From a virus: a DNA stretch of 64,000 nt. Shown in pieces: positions 25,270 through 34,109 of this stretch. A program made the position numbers and the translations under genes. Every line of letters begins with the position of its first letter. The first letter of the stretch is position 1. The stretch is from the IMG/VR virus record IMGVR_UViG_3300048694_001042, positions 1 through 64,000 of that record. One strand, written 5' to 3'. Under the pieces are notes generated by a model, which was not told where the DNA came from, did not search any database, and saw only the letters and a program-made list of their open reading frames with translations.

Positions 25270-25742
25270 TCAAAGAACAAAAACTAGAACAGTGGGCCGA
25301 GCGCGAACTCATTCGTCATATTCACACTATGATTATTGACGACAACGACGGTGGTTATGTAGTTTTTGGAAAATACCATCTCACACCCGAAACCCATGGA
25401 TTTGCTGTAAAAACTTGGGATCGACACATACACTGTTTTGGCAGCAAACGATCTGCAATCAGTTGGTGTGTGGCCGACAGATCCAACAACATCAATCTAG
25501 CCAATCAAATTTTAGTACTAGACCGCAAACAACAAATGCTGTCTGCAGACATACACTGTCGTCGAGGCCAGGCCAATCGCGGACGTACAGAAGATTTTTA
25601 CGAAATAGTAAATACCAAAGTGCAGCCCAAAATTGAGCAGCATCTTTCGGTGACTGCTGAATTAGAGAAATGTATAAATTCGGCTAAATATATTCAAATT
25701 AGAGGATTCAATAATGAAATTGCAAGAACTAGCGGCCAATAA
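25266..25742 (+). CDS. Hypothetical phage protein
   Basis: A 158-residue protein with an N-terminal helical region and a central HLTPETHGFAVK ... HIHCFGSKRSAISWC stretch rich in His and Trp. Overlaps its neighbours by 4 and 29 nt. No function recognised. Confidence 0.7.
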   Translation: MIKEQKLEQWAERELIRHIHTMIIDDNDGGYVVFGKYHLTPETHGFAVKTWDRHIHCFGSKRSAISWCVADRSNNINLANQILVLDRKQQMLSADIHCRRGQANRGRTEDFYEIVNTKVQPKIEQHLSVTAELEKCINSAKYIQIRGFNNEIARTSGQ

Positions 25743-26685
25743 GCCAAGCAAGCAAATAGCCCAAGTATTCGAAAGTTACTTTGGGTCAAACCTGCACTTT
25801 GACCAGTTAAACGCTGGACAAACAAAAACACTGTTGGGTCGCGTACAAAAAATTCTAGGTGAAACCAGACGCACACCTGGCTTTTATCAAAGTCAAAACA
25901 ATCCCACATATCTCAAGCTAGTTATGTTGGAACAGGCACTGACCAGCCGCCTGCGCGAAGCTGGAGTTCCTCCTATCCCTGGTACCACTCCTGCTGCCGC
26001 ACCTGGCACCACTGGCACAACCACAGCTACACAGACTCCACAGGATGCTGCCAAGCAAGCTGCCGCCACAGTGGCTGCTACCAAGGATCCTGCACTACGT
26101 GCTGCATTACAGAAAGCTGCCAAAGGCCAAAGCTTGAATCCTCAAGAACAAAAAATGGTAGCTGGCGCTGCACTAATGAAACAAGAAAGCCGTTTGCGTA
26201 ATGCTTATCGCATGCTCAAAGAATCTGAAGTGCAACAAGCCCAAGTGGTGTTGGCCGCTCAAGACATGGTAGACAAAATGCAAGGCATGTTGGAAGACGT
26301 AAGCGAATTGCAATTCAAAGAATTGCCAGCTCTAGTTGACTCAATCAAGAACCAAGTGGGTATTGATCAAGCTCAACAGTTCAATACTGATGTGTCGGCT
26401 GCACTAACTGGCTTGATGCAGAATCTACAAGCTACCAAGCAACAGCTTGACTCTGCACTGGGTGTGGTAACTGGTCAAGCTCCTGCTGTTCCTGGCGTAC
26501 CCGGTGCAGGCGACCTTGGCGCCGAACTAGGTGCTGACTTGGGTGCTGCTGCAGGCGGCGCTCCTGGCGCCGAAGCAGGTGCCGAACTAGGTGCTGACTT
26601 AGACAATGACCTGGCTGCTGCCGCTGCTGCCGGCAACGAAGCTGAACCAGCACCTGCTGCTAGCTTAGGCCGCGCACGTAGATAA
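25714..26685 (+). CDS. Structural/core-like protein with Ala-Gly-rich tail
   Basis: A 323-residue protein starting MKLQELAANKPSKQIAQVFESYFG, a start I associate with virion or prohead-core proteins of T4-like phages of aquatic bacteria. Residues 85-140 are Thr/Ala/Pro-rich, 150-250 form helices, and 255-320 are a Gly/Ala/acidic low-complexity tail with repeated AELGADLG units. Probable virion or scaffold role, inferred. Confidence 0.65.
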   Translation: MKLQELAANKPSKQIAQVFESYFGSNLHFDQLNAGQTKTLLGRVQKILGETRRTPGFYQSQNNPTYLKLVMLEQALTSRLREAGVPPIPGTTPAAAPGTTGTTTATQTPQDAAKQAAATVAATKDPALRAALQKAAKGQSLNPQEQKMVAGAALMKQESRLRNAYRMLKESEVQQAQVVLAAQDMVDKMQGMLEDVSELQFKELPALVDSIKNQVGIDQAQQFNTDVSAALTGLMQNLQATKQQLDSALGVVTGQAPAVPGVPGAGDLGAELGADLGAAAGGAPGAEAGAELGADLDNDLAAAAAAGNEAEPAPAASLGRARR

Positions 26686-27035
26686 TGAGAATCAACGAAG
26701 TTGCTGCTGACCAACCTGGAGCAGACCCAAATCAATTAGTGGGTCTGGTCCAATTTCTCAGTGGCCGCGCAACAGACACTGATGCTCAAAAACAAATTAG
26801 CCAAGATGCATTTATTAAATTGGCACAAAGCTTGGGTGTCAATATCACACATCAAAACCTCGGCGACATAATTAGCCAACCTCCATTAAATGGCGTGCTA
26901 GAACCCTTGGATCCAAATTCCAATATGATCTCATTCAAAGGCGCCGACATAGGCCCTGCCAAAATGAGTGTGCCACAAGCTCAACAAGTTGTCAACAAAA
27001 TGGCCAAAAGCGCAATGAAACGCGGTTTGAAGTAA
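26685..27035 (+). CDS. Small structural-region protein
   Basis: A 116-residue protein starting MRINEVA and sharing its first base with the upstream stop. It has a conserved-looking PLDPNSNMISF turn and a helical C-terminus with basic residues. No function recognised. Confidence 0.7.
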   Translation: MRINEVAADQPGADPNQLVGLVQFLSGRATDTDAQKQISQDAFIKLAQSLGVNITHQNLGDIISQPPLNGVLEPLDPNSNMISFKGADIGPAKMSVPQAQQVVNKMAKSAMKRGLK

Positions 27036-27043
27036 ACGTTTTG

Positions 27044-27071
27044 TTGACAACAGGCGTTGTATTAGTATACA
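27044..27071 (+). promoter_or_regulatory. Sigma70-type promoter
   Basis: TTGACA (27044-27049), 16-nt spacer, TATACA (27066-27071). An ACAAGGAG ribosome site and the ATG at 27091 follow. Confidence 0.65.
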
Positions 27072-27090
27072 ATGCTACAAGGAGATTCCA

Positions 27091-27390
27091 ATGAAAAAAG
27101 CTCTTGCAATTTTAATGCTGATTGCCGGCACGTCGGCTTTGGCACACGGTCCGGTTTATCGTCCACATCCTCATTACAGCCATGGCTATGGCTGGGTAGT
27201 TCCGACAATCATTGGCGGCGTGGTGGGTTATGAAATTGCTCGACAGCAACAACCTGTGGTGGTACAACAGCAACCAGTGATTGTTCAGAATCCCCCGATA
27301 GTGTATCAGCCACAGTCAAATTGTGGACCTTGGATTGAAACACTAAACTCAGACGGAACTATCACTCGCTCACGAACTTGTATGCAATGA
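27091..27390 (+). CDS. Secreted glycine-zipper-like protein
   Basis: A 99-residue protein with a signal peptide (MKKALAILMLIAGTSALA), a His/Pro/Tyr-rich stretch, a short hydrophobic segment (VVPTIIGGVVGYEIA) and Gln/Val repeats. The closing half has two Cys (78 and 97) that could form a disulfide. It resembles small envelope proteins of host bacteria, suggesting acquisition. Function unknown. Confidence 0.7.
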   Translation: MKKALAILMLIAGTSALAHGPVYRPHPHYSHGYGWVVPTIIGGVVGYEIARQQQPVVVQQQPVIVQNPPIVYQPQSNCGPWIETLNSDGTITRSRTCMQ

Positions 27391-27437
27391 AATACTGGAA
27401 AATACAGCTACACTATCATCCTGGGCTAGACATCGAT

Positions 27438-27443
27438 TATAAT
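27438..27443 (+). promoter_or_regulatory. -10 box of a leaderless gene
   Basis: TATAAT ends 5 nt before the ATG at 27449. No good -35 box or ribosome site is seen. Confidence 0.45.
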
Positions 27444-27448
27444 ATAGC

Positions 27449-28036
27449 ATGAAAATAAATCAAGCAACTGCGGCCGAATTGGCCAACTACTCACAGCATC
27501 TAAAATCGCTGCCGCCACATGACAAATACACACGTTTTGGTTTCTCTGTCAGCAACGAAACCATTGATCAGTTGATATTGAATGTGCTGTATCATCCCGA
27601 AGATCATTACATATTTGTAGCACAATACAATGACACTGTTGTGGGTTTTGGGCACCTGGCACGGGAAGGCGCAGACTGGGAATTGGCTGTCAGCGTCAAC
27701 GAAGATTTGCAAGGCCAAGGCATCGGCAACGCACTAATGAGTCACATGATCGGCTGGAGTAAAACACACGGTATTCATTCTGTGTTCATGCACTGCATCA
27801 GCGAAAATCAAAAAATACAGCACCTTGCTCGCAAGCATGGCTTGCGAACTGTAGAACGCTCGGGACCGGAAATAACTGCAAAAGTTGAATTGCCGGATCC
27901 AACAATGATAGATTATGTTAAAACTTATTTGGAAGAACAACAAAATCTAATCAAACAAATTACCGATTTACAAAAAAAGCTATTGGCTACATTTTCGCCT
28001 GTGGCTGTATTCAACCCACAAGACAAAGTAGAATAA
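27449..28036 (+). CDS. GNAT-family acetyltransferase
   Basis: A 195-residue protein with the acetyl-CoA-binding signature VNEDLQGQGIGNALM near residues 83-97 (motif A Q/RxxGxG/A), preceded by a VVGFGHLAREG strand. Target unknown: a host protein, a metabolite or an antibiotic-like compound are all possible. It precedes the dCMP deaminase gene. Confidence 0.85.
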   Translation: MKINQATAAELANYSQHLKSLPPHDKYTRFGFSVSNETIDQLILNVLYHPEDHYIFVAQYNDTVVGFGHLAREGADWELAVSVNEDLQGQGIGNALMSHMIGWSKTHGIHSVFMHCISENQKIQHLARKHGLRTVERSGPEITAKVELPDPTMIDYVKTYLEEQQNLIKQITDLQKKLLATFSPVAVFNPQDKVE

Positions 28037-28037
28037 A

Positions 28038-28547
28038 TTGAAAGAAAAATTCAAACACGCATACATGGACACAGCACGTAGATTTGCTGAACTCAGTCCA
28101 GCAATTAGACGCAAGGTAGGAGCCATTGTTGTAAAAGACGATAGAATTATTTCAATCGGTTACAACGGCATGCCTGTGGGCTGGGACAATGAGTGTGAAT
28201 ATAAAGAATATCTAAATGCTGCTAAGGCAGGGTTCATGAACGACGCAGAAATCCAAGATAAATTTCCCTTTGAAGAATACGTAGAGGAATATCAAGCCAT
28301 GCGTAGATACCGTCTAGTGACCAAAGACGAAGTACTCCACGCAGAGTCCAATGCAGTTTCAAAGTTGGCAAAAAGCAACGAGTCGGGGTTGGGTGCAGAT
28401 TTGTTTGTGACCACAGCACCTTGCATTCATTGTGCCAAACTCATACACCAGACTGGTATTCGCCGAGTGTGGTACAGCGACAATTACAGAGATTCGGCAG
28501 GCATTGATTTCTTGGTCAAGTCCGGCGTAACTGTAGAAAAAATTTAA
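28038..28547 (+). CDS. cd: dCMP deaminase
   Basis: A 169-residue zinc enzyme that converts dCMP to dUMP for thymidylate synthesis (T4 gene cd, 193 residues). The zinc site is HAE at 101-103 and PCIHC at 128-132. A TTG start at 28038 is used because it keeps the conserved N-terminus; an ATG at 28065 is an alternative. Its stop touches the next start (TAATG). Confidence 0.92.
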   Translation: MKEKFKHAYMDTARRFAELSPAIRRKVGAIVVKDDRIISIGYNGMPVGWDNECEYKEYLNAAKAGFMNDAEIQDKFPFEEYVEEYQAMRRYRLVTKDEVLHAESNAVSKLAKSNESGLGADLFVTTAPCIHCAKLIHQTGIRRVWYSDNYRDSAGIDFLVKSGVTVEKI

Positions 28548-29263
28548 TGTATAATCCAAAATTCAATTACCAACCTGTGCCCAGAGTAACCATCGAGGGC
28601 AAACGTTTTTACGCCACTCCTGATGGAAACAAATTACCTAGTGTAACCACAATTCTAGACAAAACCAAAAGTGAAGAAAGCAAAGCAGCACTGAACCAAT
28701 GGCGAGCAAGAGTAGGCACCGAGCGAGCACAGCAAATTACCACAGAAGCAGCCAATCGAGGCACAAGGATGCACACGTACTTGGAAAAGTACATCAAAGA
28801 AGGCGCCATCCCTCCACGTGGAAGCAATCCTTTCTCATGGCCCAGTCATATTATGGCTGAAGAAGTTGTTAAAAAAGGCTTGGTCAATGTAAGCGAGTTT
28901 TGGGGTATTGAAGTCCCACTGTATTTCCCCCGAGTATATGCAGGTACTACAGACGGTGCGGGCATACACTTGAACGAAGAATCCATTTTAGATTACAAGC
29001 AAACAAATAAGCCTAAAAAGCGTGAGTGGATTGAAGATTACTTCATGCAACTTGCTGCCTATGCAGAAGCACACAATGAATTGCATGGCACACGAATCAA
29101 AAAAGGCGTAGTTTTGATGTGCGTCAAGCCCGATTTAGACGCCAATCACAATATCATTGGTCAGCCGCAATACCAGGAATTTGTGCTAGAAGGCACAGAA
29201 TTTGAGAAGTATCGCGGACTGTGGTGGAAAAAGGTTGAACAGTATTATCTGCTAAATATGTGA
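28547..29263 (+). CDS. PD-(D/E)XK exonuclease
   Basis: A 238-residue protein of the Cas4/RecB-like nuclease group. TTDGAGIH gives the first catalytic Asp near 146, and ILDYKQ near 155-160 gives the D-x-K end of the motif. An N-terminal PSVTTILDKTK and a GTRMHTYLEKY helix match phage exonucleases. It may degrade host DNA or process recombination ends. Confidence 0.85.
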   Translation: MYNPKFNYQPVPRVTIEGKRFYATPDGNKLPSVTTILDKTKSEESKAALNQWRARVGTERAQQITTEAANRGTRMHTYLEKYIKEGAIPPRGSNPFSWPSHIMAEEVVKKGLVNVSEFWGIEVPLYFPRVYAGTTDGAGIHLNEESILDYKQTNKPKKREWIEDYFMQLAAYAEAHNELHGTRIKKGVVLMCVKPDLDANHNIIGQPQYQEFVLEGTEFEKYRGLWWKKVEQYYLLNM

Positions 29264-29281
29264 TACCTCGAGGATATCACA

Positions 29282-31177
29282 GTGGCAATTTTACAAATTT
29301 CAAGAATAACCAATCGCAAAGGATTAGCCGAAGACCTCCCACAACCATTGGCTGGTGCAGAGCTGGGTTGGGCAACGGACAGTCGTAGATTATTCATTGG
29401 CAACGGAACTGTTGCCGAAGGCGCCCCTGTAGTGGGCAACACAGAAATTCTTACTGAATTTTCTGATTTGCTTTCCTTTGCTAACCAATACACTTACAAC
29501 GGTGTCAGCGCCACTGGATACACAGTACAAACAGGTCCTACTGTAGCTACCCCGGTTTCGCAAAGCATACAAGATAGATTAGATAGCATCGTAATCGCTA
29601 CAGATTTTGGAATCGTTGGCGATGGTGTTACTGATTGTACCGCAGCGATCAACCGTGCAATGTACCAATTGTATTGTGTCAATAATAATCCAGCAATTCG
29701 ACGGGGATTGTTTTTTCCAGCCGGTGCATACCTCATTACAGGAACCTTGTACATTCCTACCTATGCCACACTGATCGGCGAAGGAAATGAAGGCACAACT
29801 ATTTCATTAGTTACACAGACTTGGTTAGGAACAGTTGCCTGGCAGGCTGATACTATTGTGGTTCGCGAAGGCGTTTACTATCTTTCTTCGCAAGCTGTGC
29901 CCCCAAATACCAGTATTGGTGATACAACCTATTGGACTGAAGTACCAGCACCTGAACAGGTTTGGCAAACAGTAGACAGTCAATTCAATACAGGTACCAG
30001 CATTGGCCTAGGATCAGCAGTTGCTCCAACTGGTATCACTATTACAGGAATACAATTTACCACAGACAATCCTGGAATGCAAGGTGCATTGTTGGAAGAT
30101 GCAAGTCATGTGGTATTAGACAGTGTAAGCATTTTAGGACCTCTCACTGAGCAAAATATCACTGACATTGTTATAGACAGTATTGTAGTTGCAGCGGACA
30201 TCAATGCCGGCTACGAATACACAATTGTCACACTAGGCGACACAGATTTTACAGAGATTGGTGCTTCACAAAACGTAATAGGTACAAGATTCACAGCCAC
30301 AGGACCTGGAACAGGAACAGGTACTGCTGAAATCATGTATCCAACCACCACAGCTATTGCCTGGGCCAGTACGCCTGCATTGGTTTGCAGCAATGTAAAC
30401 ATCACAAATTGCAAGTTCGGTGGTTTCTGGACCGGAACAAAAACAGATCAGCAAATCAAAGGCATAGTGATCGGCCAATCAAAATTTGACACACTGTATC
30501 AAGGCATATATCTTGGCGGAGATGCACCAACTGATGGTGGCGCCAGCGGTGTGCGTATGGTTCAAAATACATTTGACAACATTTATTTGCAAGGCATCTC
30601 ACTTGAAAATGTTGAAATGAACGTGTCAGCATACAACACATTTTATGATGTAGGCAACGAATTCAACGGCGTTGATTATCCACAAAGTTCAATCATTGAC
30701 TTTGATGCTGACAACAACGTCAGCATTGGAGACATGTTCCAAAGAACTGCTGATGTTGCAGAAACTTCTGGATTGGCTAGAATCAATCTGCATCGCCGTG
30801 CGAACATTGCCATGGACGGCGCTTATGCTCTGGATCTAGGAACATATCACCGCCAGTCTGGACTTGAAGCAACTCTAGCAGATGGATCCGACGCTGCGGC
30901 ATTGTTTACAGTTGATTCCGCTGTCACTCGAGCATTTGCTGTTGACTATACCATCGTCCGAGACACTGCTGTGGAAACAGGAAAATACACAGTGGTAGCA
31001 GGCACCGACGGAGAGGGCACTGGACTAAACTCAACATACACTGCCCAACTTCAGAACAGTGTCACAAATGTATTCTTTTCTGTTTCTGAATCCGGTGGTG
31101 TGGTATCTCTGCTATATACAGTTGTTCCCAGCGGAACAGACGCCTTACTTTCATACTCTGTAACAAAACTAGCTTGA
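29282..31177 (+). CDS. Tailspike-like protein with pectate-lyase fold
   Basis: A 631-residue protein with a GTG start. Residues 1-60 are a typical phage tail N-terminal module (LQISRITNRKGL ... ELGWATDSRRLFIGNG). Residues about 110-180 (FGIVGDGVTDCTAAINRAM) start a right-handed beta-helix of the pectate-lyase 3 group used for glycan cleavage. Insertions include a YYLSSQAVPPNTSIGDTTYW carbohydrate-module-like segment and a YEYTIVTLGDTDFTEIGAS domain widely reused in phage virions. A receptor-binding depolymerase is likely. Confidence 0.8.
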   Translation: MAILQISRITNRKGLAEDLPQPLAGAELGWATDSRRLFIGNGTVAEGAPVVGNTEILTEFSDLLSFANQYTYNGVSATGYTVQTGPTVATPVSQSIQDRLDSIVIATDFGIVGDGVTDCTAAINRAMYQLYCVNNNPAIRRGLFFPAGAYLITGTLYIPTYATLIGEGNEGTTISLVTQTWLGTVAWQADTIVVREGVYYLSSQAVPPNTSIGDTTYWTEVPAPEQVWQTVDSQFNTGTSIGLGSAVAPTGITITGIQFTTDNPGMQGALLEDASHVVLDSVSILGPLTEQNITDIVIDSIVVAADINAGYEYTIVTLGDTDFTEIGASQNVIGTRFTATGPGTGTGTAEIMYPTTTAIAWASTPALVCSNVNITNCKFGGFWTGTKTDQQIKGIVIGQSKFDTLYQGIYLGGDAPTDGGASGVRMVQNTFDNIYLQGISLENVEMNVSAYNTFYDVGNEFNGVDYPQSSIIDFDADNNVSIGDMFQRTADVAETSGLARINLHRRANIAMDGAYALDLGTYHRQSGLEATLADGSDAAALFTVDSAVTRAFAVDYTIVRDTAVETGKYTVVAGTDGEGTGLNSTYTAQLQNSVTNVFFSVSESGGVVSLLYTVVPSGTDALLSYSVTKLA

Positions 31178-31183
31178 CATTCG

Positions 31184-31609
31184 ATGTGGCATCGACAATT
31201 TTCTGATCGACTGAGTTCGTGGACCGAACTCAGAACAACTTGCGCTCAATTGCCTGTGGATCAAGCACTGGCAAATATCAATCGATGGTGGTTTGACGCC
31301 CCGTGGATTCCTTATCATTTGCACTGGGATGATCAGTTAACTTGGCCCGATCCATGGCAATTGCTAGACGATAATTTATTCTGTCCGCTTGCACGAGGAC
31401 TGGGAATCCTGTATACTATAGCTATACTTGATCGCAGTGACATGCAAAATGCTGTTTTAATCGAGGTTGGAAGTGACAATTTAGTCCAGATTGCTGGGGG
31501 GAAATATATATTGAATTGGGACCCAGATGACATCGTAAATATCAACCTAGACCGATTAAAAATTCGTCACAGCGTCAGTCAAGAGCAAATAAAAAAACAA
31601 ATTAAGTAG
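31184..31609 (+). CDS. Conserved-looking phage protein, Trp-rich
   Basis: A 141-residue Trp-rich protein (MWHRQFSDRLSSWTELR...) with a WDDQLTWPDPWQLL motif. I associate this pattern with T4-like phages of aquatic bacteria, near nrd genes. Function unknown. Confidence 0.75.
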   Translation: MWHRQFSDRLSSWTELRTTCAQLPVDQALANINRWWFDAPWIPYHLHWDDQLTWPDPWQLLDDNLFCPLARGLGILYTIAILDRSDMQNAVLIEVGSDNLVQIAGGKYILNWDPDDIVNINLDRLKIRHSVSQEQIKKQIK

Positions 31610-31614
31610 GTAAA

Positions 31615-33936
31615 ATGAAAAATATAACAGTTGTTAAGCGCAGCGGTAGCCGCGAGCCGTTGGCATTGGAAAAATGGCAAGCTCAAATTGCCAAAATATG
31701 TTCGGGTATAGCAGATGTTAGCCAGAGCATGATAGAGATCAGAACACAGTTACATTTTTATGATGGTATAACAACACAAGAAATTGATGGTATTACATTA
31801 CGTGCTATTGTGGATTTGATTGATATTGAATCCAACCCTGATGTTGGACACACCAACTATCAGTACGTGGCAGGAAAACAGCGACTGAGCATGTTGCGTA
31901 AAGATGTATACGGAACATATGATCCTCCACACTTGTTGGATATTGTCAAGCGAAATGTTGCAGTAGGTTTGTACACTCCTGAATTGCTGGAATGGTACTC
32001 AGAAGATGATTGGAATCGAATGAATGAAATCATTGATCATTCAAAAGATGAGCAGTACAGTTATGCCGCAGTGGAGCAGATGATCGAAAAATATTTGGTC
32101 AGAAATAGAGCAACGAAAGAAATTTATGAAACACCTCAAGTTAGATACATGGTTGCTGCTGCGACTGTATTCCACAAAGAAGAGCCTAACTCAGCTCGTT
32201 TACGCTATATCAAAGAATATTATGGCGCGGCTTCGGACGGCCTTTTCACACTGGCTACTCCAGTCCTCGCTGGTCTTGGTACTCCTACTAAGCAGTTTAG
32301 CAGTTGCGTTCTTATCAGGTCAGACGACGATCTGGACTCAATCTTTGCCTCTGGCGAGATGATGGCCAAGTATGCCAGCAAGCGAGCTGGCATTGGCTTG
32401 GAAATTGGACGCTTGCGTCCGCTAGGATCGCCCATACGTGGTGGAGAGATCATGCACACCGGCATGATTCCTTTCTTGAAAAAATGGTTCGGTGATTTAC
32501 GTTCATGTTCACAAGGTGGTATCCGTAATGCAAGTGCGACTGTGTTTTATCCCATCTGGCATCATCAGTTCGATGATCTCATTGTGCTCAAGAACAACCA
32601 AGGTACCGAGGAGACACGGGTACGGCATATGGACTATGGGGTGGTACTGTCGGCTTTCTTTTGGCGTCGATTCAAGAACAAAGAAAATATCACTTTCTTT
32701 GATCCCAACGAGGTGCCGGATCTATACGAGGCATTTTATCGGAACACTAAGTTATTTGAAGATCTATATGTCAAATATGAAGCTAGATCTGACCTCCGGA
32801 AAAAGACTATGTCTGCTGAAGAAGTCTTTGCCTCAGGCATACTTAAGGAACGAACAGACACTGGTCGCATTTATCTAGTGTTCATTGACAATGTGATGAA
32901 TCAAGGTCCATTTGACCCTGAGTATCACACCATTTACCAGAGTAACCTTTGCTGTGAAATTCTCCTCCCTACAAAGCCGTTTAAGCGTCTGGATGACGCT
33001 GATGGGCGCATCGCGCTCTGTACGCTTGGAAGTATTAACTGGGGCGCCTTCCGGAATCCTGAAGACATGCGCCGTGCTTGCAGAATTCTGCAGAGATCCT
33101 TGTGTAATATCCTTGACTACCAAGACTTCCTTTCTATCCAAAGTCAACTATCGAACGATGAGATTCAGCCGCTGGGTATCGGTATTACTAACCTTGCTTA
33201 CTGGCATGCCAAACGGGGTTTCCAATATGGCGACCGGGATGCTTTGGCCGAGGTTAAATCGTGGATGGAGCACCAGGCTTTCTACCTTACCGAAGCAACA
33301 GTTGAACTTGCGAAAGAGCGTGGCCGCTGCAAAGATTCGGACCGCACCTGGTACGGTAAGGGTGTGTTTCCTTGGGAGCGACGAGCCGCCGGGGTCAACG
33401 AACTCACGGACTTTTCACCTGAGTTAAACTGGGAAGGCTTGCGCGGACTGATGCGAGCATGGGGTGTGCGTAATGCCACACTGATGGCCATTGCTCCTGT
33501 AGAGTCAAGCAGTGTTGTGATCAACTCAACCAACGGCATTGAAATGCCCATGAGCTTGATCACTGTAAAAGAAAGCAAAGCTGGTTCACTCACACAAGTG
33601 GTTCCAGAATATCAAAAGCTGAAGAACCGTTATCAACTGATGTGGGCACAAAAAGATTGCGACGGTTATTTGAAGACAGCGGCTGTATTGGCAGCGTATG
33701 TTGACCAATCAATCAGCACAAACACCTTCTACAATCCGGCCCACTTTCCCGACCGCAAGGTTCCCACAACATTGATTGCTCGAAACTTAATGCTGGCTCA
33801 TCACTGGGGATTGAAAACATTCTACTACAGTTTGATCAACAAGCAAGGTAGCAAACAAAAAGACGAAGATGTAGTTGCACCGTTAGAAGTGATTGACTAC
33901 GACATGGAAGAAGATTGTGAATCTTGTAAGCTATGA
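31615..33936 (+). CDS. nrdA: Ribonucleoside-diphosphate reductase large subunit
   Basis: A 773-residue class Ia NrdA (T4 NrdA is 754) that reduces NDPs to dNDPs for phage DNA synthesis. It starts with an ATP-cone domain (VVKRSGSREPLALEKWQAQI), carries the active-site Cys in FSSCVL near residue 228, and ends with the redox pair CESC at 768-771 that accepts electrons from glutaredoxin. The middle (about 32230-33470) uses visibly different codons from the ends. Unlike T4, nrdB does not follow directly. Confidence 0.95.
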   Translation: MKNITVVKRSGSREPLALEKWQAQIAKICSGIADVSQSMIEIRTQLHFYDGITTQEIDGITLRAIVDLIDIESNPDVGHTNYQYVAGKQRLSMLRKDVYGTYDPPHLLDIVKRNVAVGLYTPELLEWYSEDDWNRMNEIIDHSKDEQYSYAAVEQMIEKYLVRNRATKEIYETPQVRYMVAAATVFHKEEPNSARLRYIKEYYGAASDGLFTLATPVLAGLGTPTKQFSSCVLIRSDDDLDSIFASGEMMAKYASKRAGIGLEIGRLRPLGSPIRGGEIMHTGMIPFLKKWFGDLRSCSQGGIRNASATVFYPIWHHQFDDLIVLKNNQGTEETRVRHMDYGVVLSAFFWRRFKNKENITFFDPNEVPDLYEAFYRNTKLFEDLYVKYEARSDLRKKTMSAEEVFASGILKERTDTGRIYLVFIDNVMNQGPFDPEYHTIYQSNLCCEILLPTKPFKRLDDADGRIALCTLGSINWGAFRNPEDMRRACRILQRSLCNILDYQDFLSIQSQLSNDEIQPLGIGITNLAYWHAKRGFQYGDRDALAEVKSWMEHQAFYLTEATVELAKERGRCKDSDRTWYGKGVFPWERRAAGVNELTDFSPELNWEGLRGLMRAWGVRNATLMAIAPVESSSVVINSTNGIEMPMSLITVKESKAGSLTQVVPEYQKLKNRYQLMWAQKDCDGYLKTAAVLAAYVDQSISTNTFYNPAHFPDRKVPTTLIARNLMLAHHWGLKTFYYSLINKQGSKQKDEDVVAPLEVIDYDMEEDCESCKL

Positions 33937-34109
33937 TAGCTAACGCACAAGATCTGCCAGAAAAGAAAGCCAGCGTAGAGGTATCGGGCATCAAAGTTGT
34001 TGTTGACAAAAACGATAACTGGGAAACTGTAGGAATGATACTCGTACTTGTATTAGGAGTATACGCAGGAATCAAAGTTATAAACAAAATTTTTAAGGAA
34101 ACTAAATGA
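33933..34109 (+). CDS. 58-residue membrane protein
   Basis: A small gene overlapping the nrdA stop and the isocitrate lyase start by 4 nt each, so translational coupling is likely. The product has a charged N-terminal half and one membrane segment ([19 protein letters not shown]). Function unknown. The perfect fit shows that the insertion between nrdA and nrdB is an established operon part. Confidence 0.75.
   Translation: MIANAQDLPEKKASVEVSGIKVVVDKNDNWETVGMILVLVLGVYAGIKVINKIFKETK

Noticed and set aside
32492-33427. Alternative-frame open frames (128 and 171 codons) within nrdA
   Set aside because: They lie wholly inside a gene with clear function and come from its unusual codon usage; no ribosome sites.
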